Source of the DNA: Hydractinia symbiolongicarpus
Lineage: Eukaryota; Cnidaria; Hydrozoa; Anthoathecata; Hydractiniidae
DNA: 64,000 bases
Direction of reading: 5' to 3'
Assembly (NCBI RefSeq): GCF_029227915.1
Contig: NC_079877.1
Location: 14,319,351-14,383,350 of the forward strand
Below, in pieces: positions 36,098 to 49,740 of this stretch (position 1 is the first letter of the stretch; the number at the start of each line of letters is the position of its first letter). The notes beneath the pieces are model-generated. The model did no database searches. It saw nothing but the letters and a program-made list of their open reading frames with translations, and was not told the origin of the DNA. The translations under genes were made by a program, and so were the position numbers.

Positions 36098-38124
36098 TTA
36101 TGTATCTTTTTGTCGCATTTTTGTGCTTTGCATGTCTGCTTCAACGATTTCATAACCCCAGTGCAATAGTGATTGTCGTATTACTGGCGATATGGTGAAG
36201 TCATTATAAGTTGTGTTAGCCTTACGGATTTTGTTGACCAAATTCGATTTAAATCTTGCCAAGAATCGTTTCCATCTTCCAACTTGTCTTTCATCATCAG
36301 ACGAACGGCGTCCTTGATAGAATCTGCAATACCATTGGAACCAACCGTAAGGATCTTGAGCTTTTATCCAACCTAATAGATAGAATTATTGTACAAAAAA
36401 AGGTAGAAAGCGTTAAATTCATATTATGTAACTGTTGTCAAATTTTATTGAAAGATCAACCTTCGATTGCCATGTTTTGGTGCCTTTTTTAATAACGTAT
36501 GAAATTACTACACAAAAATTATGAATGAAATTGATATACTTGTAAAAAAAAAACTGCACCAACGTGAACACAGTTTACAGCAAAAAAATACGTAAAACTT
36601 GATAGAATGCTTCTTAAATAAATAATATAAAATTATTCATTATTGTCAAGCTTGTTGTGTTTTGATAGTTTATTTGTTGCTTAAAAACCCTAATTGAAAA
36701 TTTTTAAACAAAAATTACGTGCCCAAAAGAAATTTATTCCTCTTAATTTTTCATTCGTAGTTTTCCCGCGAAATTTACATATAAACATAAGCTTATTTGT
36801 AGATTTCACATACCAGCGTTTTATCATAGAGCGTTTGTGTATCGACTTTCAGTGCAGTTATACATGCAAAACAGGGCATTAGCTAGGCTTTTCCCAGTCA
36901 ACTTAAGACTTTATTTTCGCTGTATGGGCCATCTGTTAAGGAATCCGCATATTAAGGTGGGGAGGGGTAGCAAAAATGAGGACAAAAGCGGTAACCTGAC
37001 CCGTGAGCAGACATCATTCACAGAGAATCTTTTTTTTTTAGGCTTGGTATTGATTTAGTTTTCTTTTTTTAGAAAGAAGAGAGCATTAGACAAGTCGTTT
37101 AGTTATCCATTTACGTGAGAAGCAATATTGGGGGGGGCAAAAGAAGTGGATAGGCATGGACAAGAGGAAGTGGGTTTAAAAAATGCCCCCTATGAAAGAT
37201 ATTGATTGTGCAAAGCCCTTTTGTTTTATTGACAGCAATTCATAATTGGGTCTTTGCGGTCTAAAGCTAAAGACAAAATTAGAAACTAAAATAAGTTGCT
37301 CAAAAAGCAAGAATGGAAAATTTTAAGAATGTGATTTTTAAAAAGTGCCAGTTTGTGTAATGAGATGTATGAAATAAAATCTATTAAAGATCCTATTGAA
37401 TTATGAAATCAGAATACCAAGTATGAACGCACAAACATGTAATCATATAACTCTAAATATTATTAACCTGATCGCTCCCACTCTTCCAGTGAAGCACCAC
37501 ACTTCACCTTATATTTATTCACATTCTTATCATAAGTGGGAGAAGCAACTTGCAAAGATACTTTTAAACCAACCAACCAGCTTTCAGGAAGATCTTTCCA
37601 CGCCTCTTTGTACCTTTCATTGGTTACTGATGATCGTATTGGACGAAAGTAAGTTCCTCCAAACGAACCCTCTTGAAGAACTTCTTCTGGAGTTTTATTT
37701 GGAAGAAAATCTATGAAGTCTTCAAACACAATTTCACCTAAAGAGACGTAATTTGGTACATAAAACAAGCAAACCAAGAAAAAAACATATATTGGAAAAG
37801 GCGACAAAAAACAAAAAGGAACTTTGACAAAGGCAGTCTAGTCTGCAAGGTTTACTTAGCTAGACAGAATAATTAGTCTTGATTTTTGCTTAGAAATCGA
37901 ATCCTCGAAATAGCTTTACATCTTCCCTTAACCCCCTTCCCCCGCAAAATAAACTATATGTAAACTACATGTGGCAATATTCTTTTTTATCACTTACATA
38001 CATTCTTAACATCATTTAGGCAATAAAAATCTTGATTACCTTTTTTGTTTCTTAAACACGTCTTCTTAGTTTTGCATAATTCTGGTGCATTCTGAGATGA
38101 AGCATAATTTCTTTTTCTGCTCAT
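36098..38124 (-). CDS. Conserved uncharacterised protein (GTYFR / DPYGWFQWYC family), three exons
   Basis: Exons 38124-38040, 37737-37468 and 36372-36098, all in phase 1, give 209 residues. A basic N-terminus (MSRKRNYASS) is followed by VLQEGSFGGTYFRPI (48-62), VNKYKVKCGASLEEWE (about 101-116), and GWIKAQDPYGWFQWYCRFYQ (119-138) with GRRSSDDERQVGRW. This string of motifs is one I associate with an uncharacterised protein family found in fungi and invertebrates; no biochemical function is known to me. No signal peptide or membrane segment, so it is probably cytosolic or nuclear. Splice phase and motif order fit across all three exons, which makes the model strong although the function is unknown. 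Confidence 0.85.
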
Positions 38125-38444
38125 TTTAGACTTAACGAAACTTTGTTTATAACCTCTAAATAAAGGTTTGCATTATATTATATTCACACTCAAATAAGCA
38201 TTAAAACGTAAACAAATTTTTTTTATTGAAATTCTTACAACAAATCAAAATTTTAGGTGAGAAATCTTCACAGGACCTTACCCTCATGTGTCGTATAGTT
38301 TTACCAAAATAAACAGTGTTATAGCCATTACACAAAAATTTTATCTTTAAACTGAAATATGACAGGAAATCTCAAAGAAGACCTAAAATCCACATGTAAT
38401 GAAAAACAAGGTAACTGTTTATGGAACAGTTTCCTAAGACCTTT

Positions 38445-38611
38445 TTCTTGGCTGCAGTGAAACAGAACGTAAATAAGATAAGACAATAAAAACATTTTTT
38501 TACGAACATCAAAACTAGACAAGGGCATTCTTGGCTGCAGTGAAACAGAACGTAAATAAGATAAGACAATAAAAACATTTTTTTACGAACATCAAAACTA
38601 GACAAGGGCAT
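38445..38611. repeat. Exact tandem duplication, 83-bp unit
   Basis: The unit beginning TTCTTGGCTGCAGTGAAACA and ending GACAAGGGCA is present twice in a row with no visible difference, so it is recent. It lies upstream of the GTYFR-family gene. Confidence 0.9.
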
Positions 38612-39315
38612 GGAGGGTGTTATATTTCAATGATAAATCCTTTTACACACACGTCAACAAAATTTAAACTTTGTGTTGCATGCTAATTTAATAAGGGAGC
38701 TAGCTAACCAGACAATTGACAGTAAACAGAGATGTCTAAATTTCCCTTACTGATTGTAGCTACACATCTTAGTTGGCTGTTGGCATAATGGAAAAATAAA
38801 ATTTTACTGCATGTATTTTTGAATTTGTCTAGGACAAGAAACTGTGACATTATTTCCCTTGGCCTTACTGTCAAACTCTAAAAATTTAAGTTGTAATAAC
38901 TCCTGTTATCATATGGTATTCCAAAATTTCCAAAAATTTCCTTCCTTTTGTGTATATTTTTTACTGATCCAAACTTGCCACTTATTTTTTTTATTCCTGT
39001 TTTAAAATGTGATTTATTTTACTCTGAGAATACTAAATAAATATTATTTAAAATCCATGCAACATGTATTTTCCACACAAAACCCTGTAAAACAAAATGA
39101 TTTTGAAATTCTTCTTTTTTTTGCAAGAAGGCTATAAATGATTTAACAACAACAGCTATTTTCTGCTGAAAAAATACAATGACGAAAACATTGCTATTGC
39201 CTTGTGACTTCATTGTTCTTAGAAAAGAACCAAAAAAATATGAGAAATTACCTGAGGTATGAAAGTATGTATCTGAGACGCATTTCAAAATGTTCTGAAA
39301 GTTACATAATTATAA

Positions 39316-39709
39316 AGGGGAATTTTCAAAGAGCGAATTGTGAATGGCGAATTCGCCGGCGAATTAGCTGCGAAGTATCTTTTTGATTTTCACGTGGAAC
39401 GAAAAACATGTGACGAATTTAAAATACTGAATGTAAGCTCTCTTTTGGGTATTAAAAACCGGATAGTTATTTTGAATTCTTTCCAGCTTGGAGTTTCCAG
39501 TGATGAGTTTTTCTAAGAACAAACACTAAATATTACGTTCTGATTGGTAAACAGTTTACAGCGAAATATTTCGCCGCTAAAAAGTAGGAGCTGTTTCTAC
39601 TTTTCGGCGAAGCGAATTTTTCGAAGCAAAATAATAACAAATGAAACTGCGCTTGCTTAGATACATTTCACGGGCGAATTCGCCGTCCAATTCGCTTCGT
39701 GAACCCCCC
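39316..39709. mobile_element. MITE with TTATAA target-site duplication
   Basis: Left end AGGGGAATTTTCAAAGAGCG and right end (reversed) AGGGGGGTTCACGAAGCGAA form about 45-bp imperfect TIRs, both containing GGCGAATTCGCC. TTATAA flanks both sides (39310-39315 and 39710-39715). Non-coding, about 394 bases. Confidence 0.7.
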
Positions 39710-40231
39710 TTATAAAACACGTGCGGTTTGTTATGACTGAGATAAGCGAGGCAATATGTGTAATCATCAGTCATAAAAAAGCTGTGATTTTCAACAAATT
39801 TTGGCAAACGAAACTTTTTTCCTAAAAAAATTAAAAAAAGTTGGTCAACGAGGACTCACTCAAAATTGACAAAGAGCTAAGTTTCTGTCAATACTCACAA
39901 TTTATTATTCACCCGCGAAACAATGTCTTATTGTGATTGCAATTATTACGATAACCAATCACGACGAACCACGAAAATTTGTTATCATTTTGAGTTTGCG
40001 GCGTCTGTCAGCAAATCATCAGCATATTTATCTTCATTTGATTGGTCCGGTAAGATTGAGATATAAACAAATACGGCTGTTTACTATGGCTCAAAACACC
40101 ATCGCTGCATTATTTTTCACTTGAGTTGGGTCTAACTTTCGGTTCTCTTCACACGCTGACTCTTTGCATCTGTAACTAGCTTGTTAAACATTAAACACAC
40201 AAATTTAACTGCGTGACCAACGTTCACAATC

Positions 40232-43200
40232 ATGTGGGCGGAATCCTCTTGGGTTTATAGGGTATTTTCATCATTCTCTGTTCTACTTATGACAATGGAC
40301 ACTGAATTTCAAGGTATGTGCAGTTTTGTTATCACTGAACGACGTTGAGGTACTATAGGGCAGTTTTGGAGAACATAGTTTGCTTTAAAAATGGTTCTAA
40401 CTTGGAGAACTTTTCTATATCTTTTCTGCAGCTAATAAATTTGATTTGGAGTTAAGGAGAGGTTGCTGATCTGTAAGGGGCAAAGCAGTTCACAATAGAA
40501 ACATTACATCTATGGATGCCATTGTTTTTATTTTCTAATAATTGACTCGTCCTTAGGACAGGTTTGTGATATTAAATTTCAGCTGAAGGCCCAAACCTTA
40601 ACTCGGTCTGACCGAGTTAAGGTTAGGGCACCCTGTCACATTTACTGCAATATTTCACCAAATTTGCTTTTTTCTTGTTGATTTGTGCAAAATTTTCTTG
40701 CACTTTAGCTGGTTTTTCTGTTTTGTTTAACATATCATTGTGTTGAACAAAACAGACAACACCCTGTGATATCACCCGATACTAGCACGACTTTTAATTT
40801 TCTATTATTCTACAAGGCCTGGATTATAGAAAATTTCTTTAAAATAAGTTTTGTTTTTCATAAGAAAAAGGGACATAGCATACACATTTCCTGATTAGGT
40901 TTCGATTTTAATATTTTGATTAATTAGACTGAGCTTTATGTACTGTAAGAAATTAATTGAGAATTTATTGTTGACAATTTGTTTAAGTTAATCTTTTGCA
41001 ATGCTATGTAATTATGATAGTTTAGTTGCCAACTAAACTATCATGTTCGGGAAATAATAAACACACTGCATCTTATCTGTAGGAGCTGAAGGAGATGCAT
41101 CAGCTGATGTTGACCACCATCTTGAAATGGGTAAAAGACTGCTAGCAGCTGGTCAACTCACAGAAGCATTATCACATTACAACATGGCTGTTGGTATGTT
41201 TGTGGAGCCGTAGATTAGTGGTTATAGCTTTCGTACTCTGTGCGGGAGACCGGGGTTCGATTCCTCTTGACGGCGATTCAACATGGGCGAGTGAATGTTA
41301 CCATAGCCCCGGGTTAACCCAAGCCATGTGAGGGAAATTGGGGAGATGGCACACTGTGTGAGCCGTTGGATGTTGCCGGGAGTTGTCTAGTAGAGCGTGG
41401 GCCCCACTAATTGGGTCTGCGTAGCTCAAAATGAGCTTTAAATACTCTAGGACTCTCCATCTAAGCCATGGCCCCTCCTGGAAATAATAGACAGGGTATA
41501 TCCCTCGATATTTGTGAGGCTAGCCATGTAAAATATGCACATCTATCTATCTATCTATCTATTTTTTTTTTCTCATACATTATACAGTAGATGGGAAAAG
41601 AAAATTCTTATGTCGTAAATATTTACACAAATTTTATTTGTCATTTTGCAAGAGCACAAAAGCACAAAGGTTCCGTAACTTTAAGAGCCTTAGATATTGT
41701 CTATTTGTTAAAATTACTTCTTAAAAATACTTACTCCTTTTAAATAATAAATATGTGCATTATATCATTAAATTTTATCATACAAAATGCATAGAAACTG
41801 GAAGGTATATTTATATATGTATATGTTAAATTGGTTCTATTTTGCTATTATATAACTTCACTCAGTATTTTAAAATTTGCTCTTAAAGCAGACAGTGGTA
41901 TGTTTTAAACACATTTAAGCTTCTGAAGACTTCACAGAGAAAGTTCTAGGGGTGATTAACTTTCCCCAGCCAGTTGAAAAGGACTTGGATGGAAAAATGT
42001 TTAGAACAAATATACTATATACAAATTTCTTGCTTGTGTCACAAAGTATCAAGAATAATTGTACACACAGCCTTTGTAATTCACCTTAGCACCCAACAAA
42101 TGTGACTGCTAATGTGTGTACAAAGAGGCAATTATAATTATTATATTTTCTTGAGTTTAGATGGTGATAAAAGTAACTACCTTACCTACTTTAAACGTGC
42201 GGCTGTACTGCTTGCGCTTGGAAGGTCAAAGTCTGCACTGCCAGATTTAGAACGTGTCATAGAGCTAAGGCCAGATTTTTTAAAGGTATGATGTCATACA
42301 AATGTACAATTGACCTGAAGCATTAACTTTCTGCAATTTTTTTTAATTTTTTTAACTTGTTTCTTTAGGCCCGCTCACAACGTGCAAATATCTTTTTAAA
42401 GCAAGGTCATCTGGACAAGGCTCTTAACGATTACAACTCAGTTGTAAGTACTATTATAATGTACTAATCTAAAAAAAATTGCAATGGCAGCTGACATTAT
42501 TTTACATTATTTAAGCAGAGTGTTCAATAAGTTAGTGAGTATCTACAGTATTGACATGTCCAACATTCCATAATTTCCAATGGTCTCAAAAAAAATTACA
42601 AATATTTCAGTGGTTTTCATCTCTACCTTTAAAATTGGTACAGTATTCCTGAATTTTTTTTAGCTGTCTAGTAACTCTGGTGATGAAGAAGCGCAAAAAA
42701 TGGTACAAACTTATTTTGTTTGTGTATATATAAACCCTGCTTTTGTGGCTAGTAAAATCAAGAGTGACAGGAAAATGTGTGTTAAAAGCTGTTTAATAAA
42801 AATGTCAGTTCTGTTTACATTTTAAAATTATCACTTGGTCATTTTAACGTGCATTTAGATCAGTATAAGTATTGACTTTGCGATTTTATGTTGTATAAAC
42901 GTCTCTTTTTTGAAATATGTGACATATGGTAGTTTAATGTTGTCATATAGATCTCTACCATTCAAGAAGTGAAGCAGAATATAGCTACTGCTGAAGAATT
43001 ATTCGAAGACGGGCAGTACCAGTCAGTTATTGACATTTTGGGAAGTGCAGTGGAGGTTAGGACTTTGTTTCTTAGGCTCATTTCTTTGTGAAACAGCACT
43101 CGCATACTGCTTTTAAGTAGCTAAGCTATACAAAGTTAAATCCTAATCCTAATAGTATTGAAAAGTATACAAGTTGTGACAGTGTACCTGTCTTATGTCT

Positions 43201-46200
43201 TATATACAATATTCTGGTATGCCCTGAGGTTTACTGCCACTTTTAAACCATTTATACTTCAGCTATGTCCATGGAGTGTAAAGTTAAGAGAGATTAGAGC
43301 TGCAAGCTATCAACAAGTTGGAGAACTGTTCAAAGCCATTCAAGATCTTAGGTAAAGTTCAAATTTTCTTGATTTTGAAATAACGTCAGGGTGTCTAGCA
43401 GACCCTAAAACCCCTGAAAAACTCTGAATTTGAACAAGAAGCCTGAAGAACTCTGATCTTTCGTTGTTGTTGTTGTTTTTTACAAAAAAGCTTGAAACCT
43501 CTTAATCAAAAACTTGTGATGGCCAGTTTACAAAAACGATTGAAATGAAATATGTTGAAAAATTACTTTTGTTATGATGACAGTTTTATTTAGTCTTTCT
43601 TGTTAAGCCTTTTTAAGAGTGAAAATATTTAAGATCCTAAAAAATCAACAAAAGCCCTAAAAAAACTAAACAACTCTGAATTTGACCCTGAAAAATTGCT
43701 GGAGACCTTAAAGTTGACCATGCCATGTAATGCACATTAAGTAGACAATAGCATTTTAAACTCCTTTCTGCAAAATATATTGGTGCGTCAGATGTGGTAT
43801 TTTTTTACATTTTAGACCGACAACTAAATTAGTGAGTGATAACACGGCTGGTCATTTAAAAATAAGTTACTTATATTACGCCATTGGAGAAGGAGAGGAC
43901 TCCTTAAAGTATGTTATTTTCTTTTATTAATAATTTACCTATTTCATTTCTTTTTTCCCCAAATCTAATTCCAGTTTCCTTCCTCCTGATTTGTTGCAGT
44001 TATGAAATGTGGCTATTGCAGAAGCGGGTGATGTTTCGATAGAAGTGCTTTCAAATATATATTTGTATACGCCCTAACACCATTGCAGAACATTTCGTCA
44101 CATTCAGTGCAGATGCATAGGTTTTATTCTCCTGCTGATTTCCTATGTCTAAAGAACAATTTTTTATTGTTATAGGGAAATTCGTGAATGCTTAAAGCTT
44201 GACCAAGATCATAAAGAATGCCATAAACATTATAAAGTATGGTTTACAGTGTTGTTGTTCTTAATTGTTTGTTGTTATTGTTGCTGTTGTTTGTTTGTTT
44301 GTTTTTAGAATTTTGATAGTTTTCATTACAATTGATACATTTAGAATTGTTATAACCCTGGATTCCCCACTTTGATAATACCATAACTATATTTGACAAT
44401 TTTGATTCGATGTTATTGAAGTCCTACTCTAAAATTTTTCTTAGGGATATTTAATTTTACAATTTACAGTTTAATCTCTTTTTTGTTTTATTTGTTTTGT
44501 TTTCTTCCGTGTCGTTTCCTTTTTGTTTTGTTTTCGTTGTTGTGTGAAAGAAAACAAATTCCCATACATTTAAAATATATATCTCTGGAAATTTCACATC
44601 ATGGAAACACTTTTAAATATAGCAAAAAAAGTCAGGATCTTGCTGGCGTCATTGTGTTTTTTAAGCGTTTCTTCATGTTCTTATTCTAGAAAGTGAAAAA
44701 GTTAGTACGATTTTTTGAAGATGCAACAAAATATATGGATAAAAACGAGTAAGCAACTCTTCCGTTTTTTAATTTCAAATTATGTCTACAAAATTTTTGT
44801 AACTTTTGTGACTTTTTGGAGTTATTACTTAATGAGTCTACCACAAAGTGAATAGTTCCTTAGGCTCAAATTATCCAAGTAAATAACTCGGCCATTTGAA
44901 ATAGTAAAACTTCACCATGTTGAAACGTATAACTCTACCATTTTGAAATGGTGTAACTTGACTATTTTTTTAAAAGAAATATATCCGTCTTTTTATTTAG
45001 GCATAACGACGCCCTATTTAAATTAAAAGCAGCTTTAAAATTAGAAAATAAAAATCAAAAATTTGTAGTGAAAGCGAAAGAGAAGATGTGCACATGTTAT
45101 TTGAAGGTAGGCAAAGATTGTTGTGGGCTGTGTTTTTCTTCTTCACTACTGTTGCCCCATTGTGTACATTTTCTTGACAAGTCTCTTTAGATAGGATTTT
45201 CAATTTAAAACCTTTTAAAACCTTCTAGAAAAAGCGTCTGTTTTCAGAAACTTGAATGTCGTGTTATGGCTGCATGCATTTCAACTCTGAAATAACTTGG
45301 TTATGCCGCCCCTAAATATATTGTGTGGTGACTTTAGGTTTGTTTATGTGGGAGGTTAAACTGGACGTTTGCTGGGATCCTGCTCTCATCAATAATTTTC
45401 CAAAAACCCAATTTGTGTCTATAAGGAAAAATCTGGTCCTGGGAAAATATTTGTCACGCCTGGGATCATGCTTGAGCTAAGCGGTATCCTGGTATTAGTC
45501 GGCTCAAACACTCGAAAAGAAAACATCCTAAATAACTTTTTTCCATATAAAGTCGGGACAAAACCATCTCGGCAAGCGTGCCTCCCCGCCTCTCATGTAA
45601 ACCGTCCCTTAGCAGGAAAAACTAATCTAATTTACTACACTCTTTTTTTGTATACACATCTGTCAGTAAAGCTTGGTTTGTTATGTTACGATTTTTTATA
45701 AAGACAATTTATAAAGTCAATTTACTTTTTAGATACAAAATAGTAAAGAAGCCATTAAGTTATGTACAGAAACGATAGAGCTAGAGCCTCAAAATGCGTA
45801 TGCATATTGTGATCGAGCAGAAGCTTACTTATTAGAGGATAAACTCGATGATGGTAAGTTTTTGATTATTACCTGCTTTTAAAACTTATGCATAGTAAAT
45901 TCATTAGTCACTCAAAAAATTATTTTTACCTTCGCCAGCGTTTTTGCATTTTATTTTTCTGCGGTTTTTAGTTAGCTACAAAAAAAACTAGTCTATTGGT
46001 TGGCAGGGGCTCCCAAAAAGTCAAAAATTTTAAACCTTGAAACCTTCCCTTTAGCATTATGAGCTTATATTTTTATGTATACTGTACAATTATAAAACGG
46101 TGGACGTATGTTGCCGATGTATTTTGTGAGTGTGGGTGTGTGAGTGTGGGTGTGTGTGTATCGGTGGGTGTGGGTGGGAGTCACTCACATAATTGTTGTA

Positions 46201-48450
46201 TTCTATCCTTACTTTCTCTTCGTTTAGCATTAAAAGATTATCAAGAAGCTAAAAATATTAATAATGATTTACACAGAGTAAGCTTTTCTTTTTTTTGATT
46301 TGTTGTGTTTTGATGGGTGCTGATCGATTACATTTTGGCTGGGGACCAGCATGGTGAAGCAAAATTCAAAAGCTAGCCAACTTCTTTTGCAGTTTTAGCT
46401 GGATTGTTGCAAGTCCATGGAAGCTCTCGAGCTACCTTATCGACCCAAACAAAGTCTTTCTTAAGTACATAACGAACATTTAGGCCAATGAAAATTTTGA
46501 ATTATAAGTCAAATCTTATTATTGTGTTTATGCCCAATTTAAAATCATATTAGAAACAAAATTTCGGCACAAAAGTTGCCAATGTGAATCAAGGATTTTG
46601 GCTAACATATCACCATTCAACGTGAACAATGTCGAGTGCCGACATGAAGTAGACTAAAGGGCAAGATTGTTGGGACAAAATTTGACTCGGAAAAATAGAC
46701 CGACTTTGTTTGGAACCAATAATCGAGTTTAATAAATACTGTCTGGATGACCCCATGTTTTGGCTAACACATTACAGATAGCATTATACCTTCAGCTTAT
46801 ATGTTTGGAAAAATATGTCCTTATTATATTTGTTATCATCAATAAAGGTGTATTATGTTGTTTTTTTTTGTCTAGGCGAAAGAAGGTATCGATAGAGTAA
46901 ACAAATTAATAAAACAAGCTAAGAAGAGAGATTATTATAAAATATTAGGGGTTACCAGGTATGAGAATTATTGTTTCATTCCACCTCTACTAAATCAGAA
47001 TGTTGGGAAGTTGTAGTGTTCAAAATTTTATCTATTCTCTTAACATCAATCCACCTTTTGGAACGTATAAGATACGATTGCGGTGTATCATTTTGTTATA
47101 ACATTTAAATTGTTGTTTACAGGTCAGCAAGTAAGGCTGAGATAACGAAAAAATTCCGAAAATTAGCGTCTAAATGGCATCCAGATAGATATGACGGAGA
47201 TGATAAGAAAATGGCGGAGAAAAAATTTATTGATATTGCCGCGGCAAAGGAAGTGTTAACTGACCCTGGTAAGTGTGGTTTACACTTTTCAGGTGTTTTA
47301 TTTAAATCCGAATAGTCACTTTGGGGATTATAAAGGAACGTAATTTAAAAGCAATATCTGTATGGTTTTATTGTTCTCTGTAATAGATCTTTCCCGAATT
47401 TCCTAATTATGTCAAACTCAATTAAGGAGGTCGATACTAAAAATGTTCCTTAGCAAAAGGTAGAACAAATTACCTAATTTCGTAATTATTTCTGTTCGTT
47501 AAGTGGCTCAATTGCAAACGGAAAGTTACGGTCAAACCCTTTATACAGCCGAGCTTTCCAAGAATAACCTCGTTTTCAAAATAATTATTTTCTTTAAATC
47601 TAAATTTAATATTCTATATAATTTAATATTCTATCCTTATTTAAAAAGAATAGAACCATTATAAAATTTTGGATGATGTCATAATTATTATAATTTATGA
47701 AATCTGGGAAAGGTGTATTGATTTATAAAATAATCTAAAGTTTGCTTTGTAACAATTTTTAAGAAATCACATTTTTACGGAAGTTGGATTTTATGTATCC
47801 GCGTAAGCGACTACCGTAAATTCTCTAATTTAACGCGTGGCAAAAAATAATTATTTTGGACGGCACGCGTACAAAATTAGACTGAAAAAAATTGTAAACT
47901 TTCGGATATCAAATAACGCGTTAATAATTTGACAAAAAAAATTCTAACGCAGTAAATTAGGATTTATTTGAAACTATTTTATACTTGATCATGATGGTAT
48001 ACAAAGATCACAATAAAAAATTACATTCTAATTATTCTCGGCTTTCTTTTTCTTCTTTTTATCCTCCACCTCATTAATTTTGTGGTTGAACTCCTTGAAA
48101 ATTACAATTGTGTGTGTGTTTTTTTAACCAGGAAATGTTTATCGTTATGGTTCGGCTACGCGTAATAAATAGACTAAAATAAATTATTCTGAATTTCGGC
48201 TGCGCGTTAATATTTAGACGGAATTAAATTACGATTAAATTAGAGAATTTACGGTATTACTTCATGTCTATTGTACATCCTAGCGAAATGTTGATTTTTT
48301 TTAGAAAAACGAGCAAAATACGACCAAGGAGAAGATCCGCTCGACCCAGACTCACAACAAGGTCAAGGATTTAACCCATTTCAACATTTTCAAGACTTTG
48401 ATGATTTTGGTGGCGGTGGATTTGGTTCATTTAAATTTCATTTTAACTAG
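40232..48450 (+). CDS. DNAJC3: DNAJC3 (P58IPK) ER co-chaperone, 16 exons, complete
   Basis: Exons: 40232-40313, 41083-41193, 42161-42285, 42369-42443, 42664-42702, 42951-43055, 43263-43351, 43816-43908, 44176-44236, 44690-44748, 45001-45106, 45733-45853, 46228-46277, 46876-46958, 47123-47268, 48305-48450. All phases agree, giving 496 residues (human protein 504). A signal-peptide-like N-terminus (VYRVFSSFSVLLMTM) is followed by tandem TPR repeats beginning HLEMGKRLLAAGQLTEALSH. The J domain starts at RDYYKILGV (about 390), with HPD at 419-421. The C-terminal tail contains EDPLDPDSQQ and ends FKFHFN exactly as in vertebrate P58IPK. DNAJC3 works in the ER lumen, presenting misfolded proteins to BiP and stimulating its ATPase. 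The orthology is unambiguous. Introns host a SINE and a MITE, listed separately. Confidence 0.97.
40594..41044. repeat. Two short perfect palindromes in DNAJC3 intron 1
   Basis: AACCTTAACTCGGT pairs with its complement across CTG (40594-40624), and ATGATAGTTTAGTTG pairs across a single C (41014-41044). The second lies about 40 bases before exon 2. They do not pair with each other. Confidence 0.8.
41203..41565 (+). mobile_element. tRNA-derived SINE in DNAJC3 intron 2
   Basis: A pol III head with box A (TAGATTAGTGGTTATAGC, 41211) and box B (GGTTCGATTCC, 41254) is followed by about 270 bases of GC-richer body and an (ATCT)n tail (41541-41561). It starts only about 10 bases after the donor of exon 2. 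The head resembles tRNA-Glu-like sequences. Confidence 0.8.
46125..46182. repeat. GT-rich minisatellite in a DNAJC3 intron
   Basis: Repeated GTGTGGGTGTGTGAGT-like units in the intron before exon 13. Confidence 0.75.
47814..48254. mobile_element. TA-flanked MITE in DNAJC3 intron 15
   Basis: TIRs CCGTAAATTCTCTAATTTAA at the left (47814) and its exact complement at the right end (48254), flanked by TA on both sides. The 441-base interior has no coding capacity. TA target sites suggest a Tc1/mariner-superfamily source (inference). Confidence 0.8.
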
Positions 48451-48454
48451 CGAA

Positions 48455-49735
48455 AAACATATTTTAACTCTCGAAAATAAGTCTCCGTTACGAGCAGTTA
48501 CGAGATGCGGATGGCATTCTGAATGAAAGAAGCATTTTGTTTTTAGTACGAACTTCATAACTTATTTACAATATTATATTACTTTATTTTATATTCATGT
48601 TCTTACACTTTTAGTTTTCAAACATTATTAATACTAAAATAGAATGCGATAATTAATAGTTATAATTAAATACTTGTCAAATTAATGCAAATTAATGCAA
48701 AAAACATGGGGTAGAAAAAAAAAATTAATTAATTAACCGCAAACCATACATACACCTACAAATCACATTTCCTTGATAGATAAGAAATTGTAAATGGTTT
48801 TGAAAAAACTGAAGTGTTTTTAAATAAAAAAAATTATTAAAAATGACATTTTTTCTTTTTTTATAGCTGTGTCTGTCGCATTTAGAACGTATATGAACTC
48901 TGAGAATCTACCGAAAAGGAAGACTGGAAGTGTCTGCTCAGAAAAAAGGCCAGAAAACATGTAGTCGCTGTTTTAATGTGCGGAATATATTTTTTAGGTT
49001 GACTAATTAGGGAAGAAAATTGCGCGGGCAGAAACTTTCGGTATTAACGGTAATAAAAAACCCGCGAAATCTATGAAATAAACTTTTCCGTTTCGCGGTT
49101 TTGGGAACAAATTTCGCGAAAAAAAAAATTCACGAATCGAAGAAAAAGGTTAAAAAATTTAGAACTTCTAAAATAAATCTTTTGCTTTAAAAAATAAAGT
49201 TGTTCTCAACTCAACAAAATAACTTTTCTTATGCTTCCTTATTTTGCAGAAAGAATATATCTACAACTACCGCTGCTACAATAGTGGTCACAATATGTTG
49301 GGACAAGACAACGAATTTCGAAGTTTGCCACCTCAAGTAATTGCGTAGGCTCATTCTATATTAGATTCACACATTTTGAACTTGTCAAAGTTCACTTATC
49401 AATGTTCAGAGTGGACTAAGGACTCAGGTTATTTTGTAAATACGAAATTCTTAAAATGTGCTAAGTGTTGCTGACGTCAGCAAGGCCATTAATCACGAAT
49501 TTCGGGGCCTTTGTGGTCCCCGACGTAAATCCTTTCGGAGCGCGGGCGTGCTAAAGAATGTGACTAGCAACTTTTCAACTCTCTCTGGCTGGCCTACTTG
49601 GCCAAAGTAGCGACTTTGCAGCCTTCCGGCTGCAGAGCATTAGCTGTTTTGTCCATATTTGGATAATAAGTAAAAAACCTTAGTCTCAGTATTTTTGTAC
49701 ACGATTGTATACTAGAGCAAATATGTAAACCAATG
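48455..49735. other. DNAJC3 3' flank and repeats
   Basis: Possible poly(A) signal AATAAA at 48823-48828. A CGCGAAA-rich patch (49,010-49,140) and the second copy of the dispersed repeat (49290-49420, see 22195) follow. No gene. Confidence 0.4.
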
Positions 49736-49740
49736 TTTAA

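Noticed and set aside
37396-37716. 106-residue plus-strand frame
   Set aside because: Antisense shadow of exon 2 of the GTYFR-family gene.
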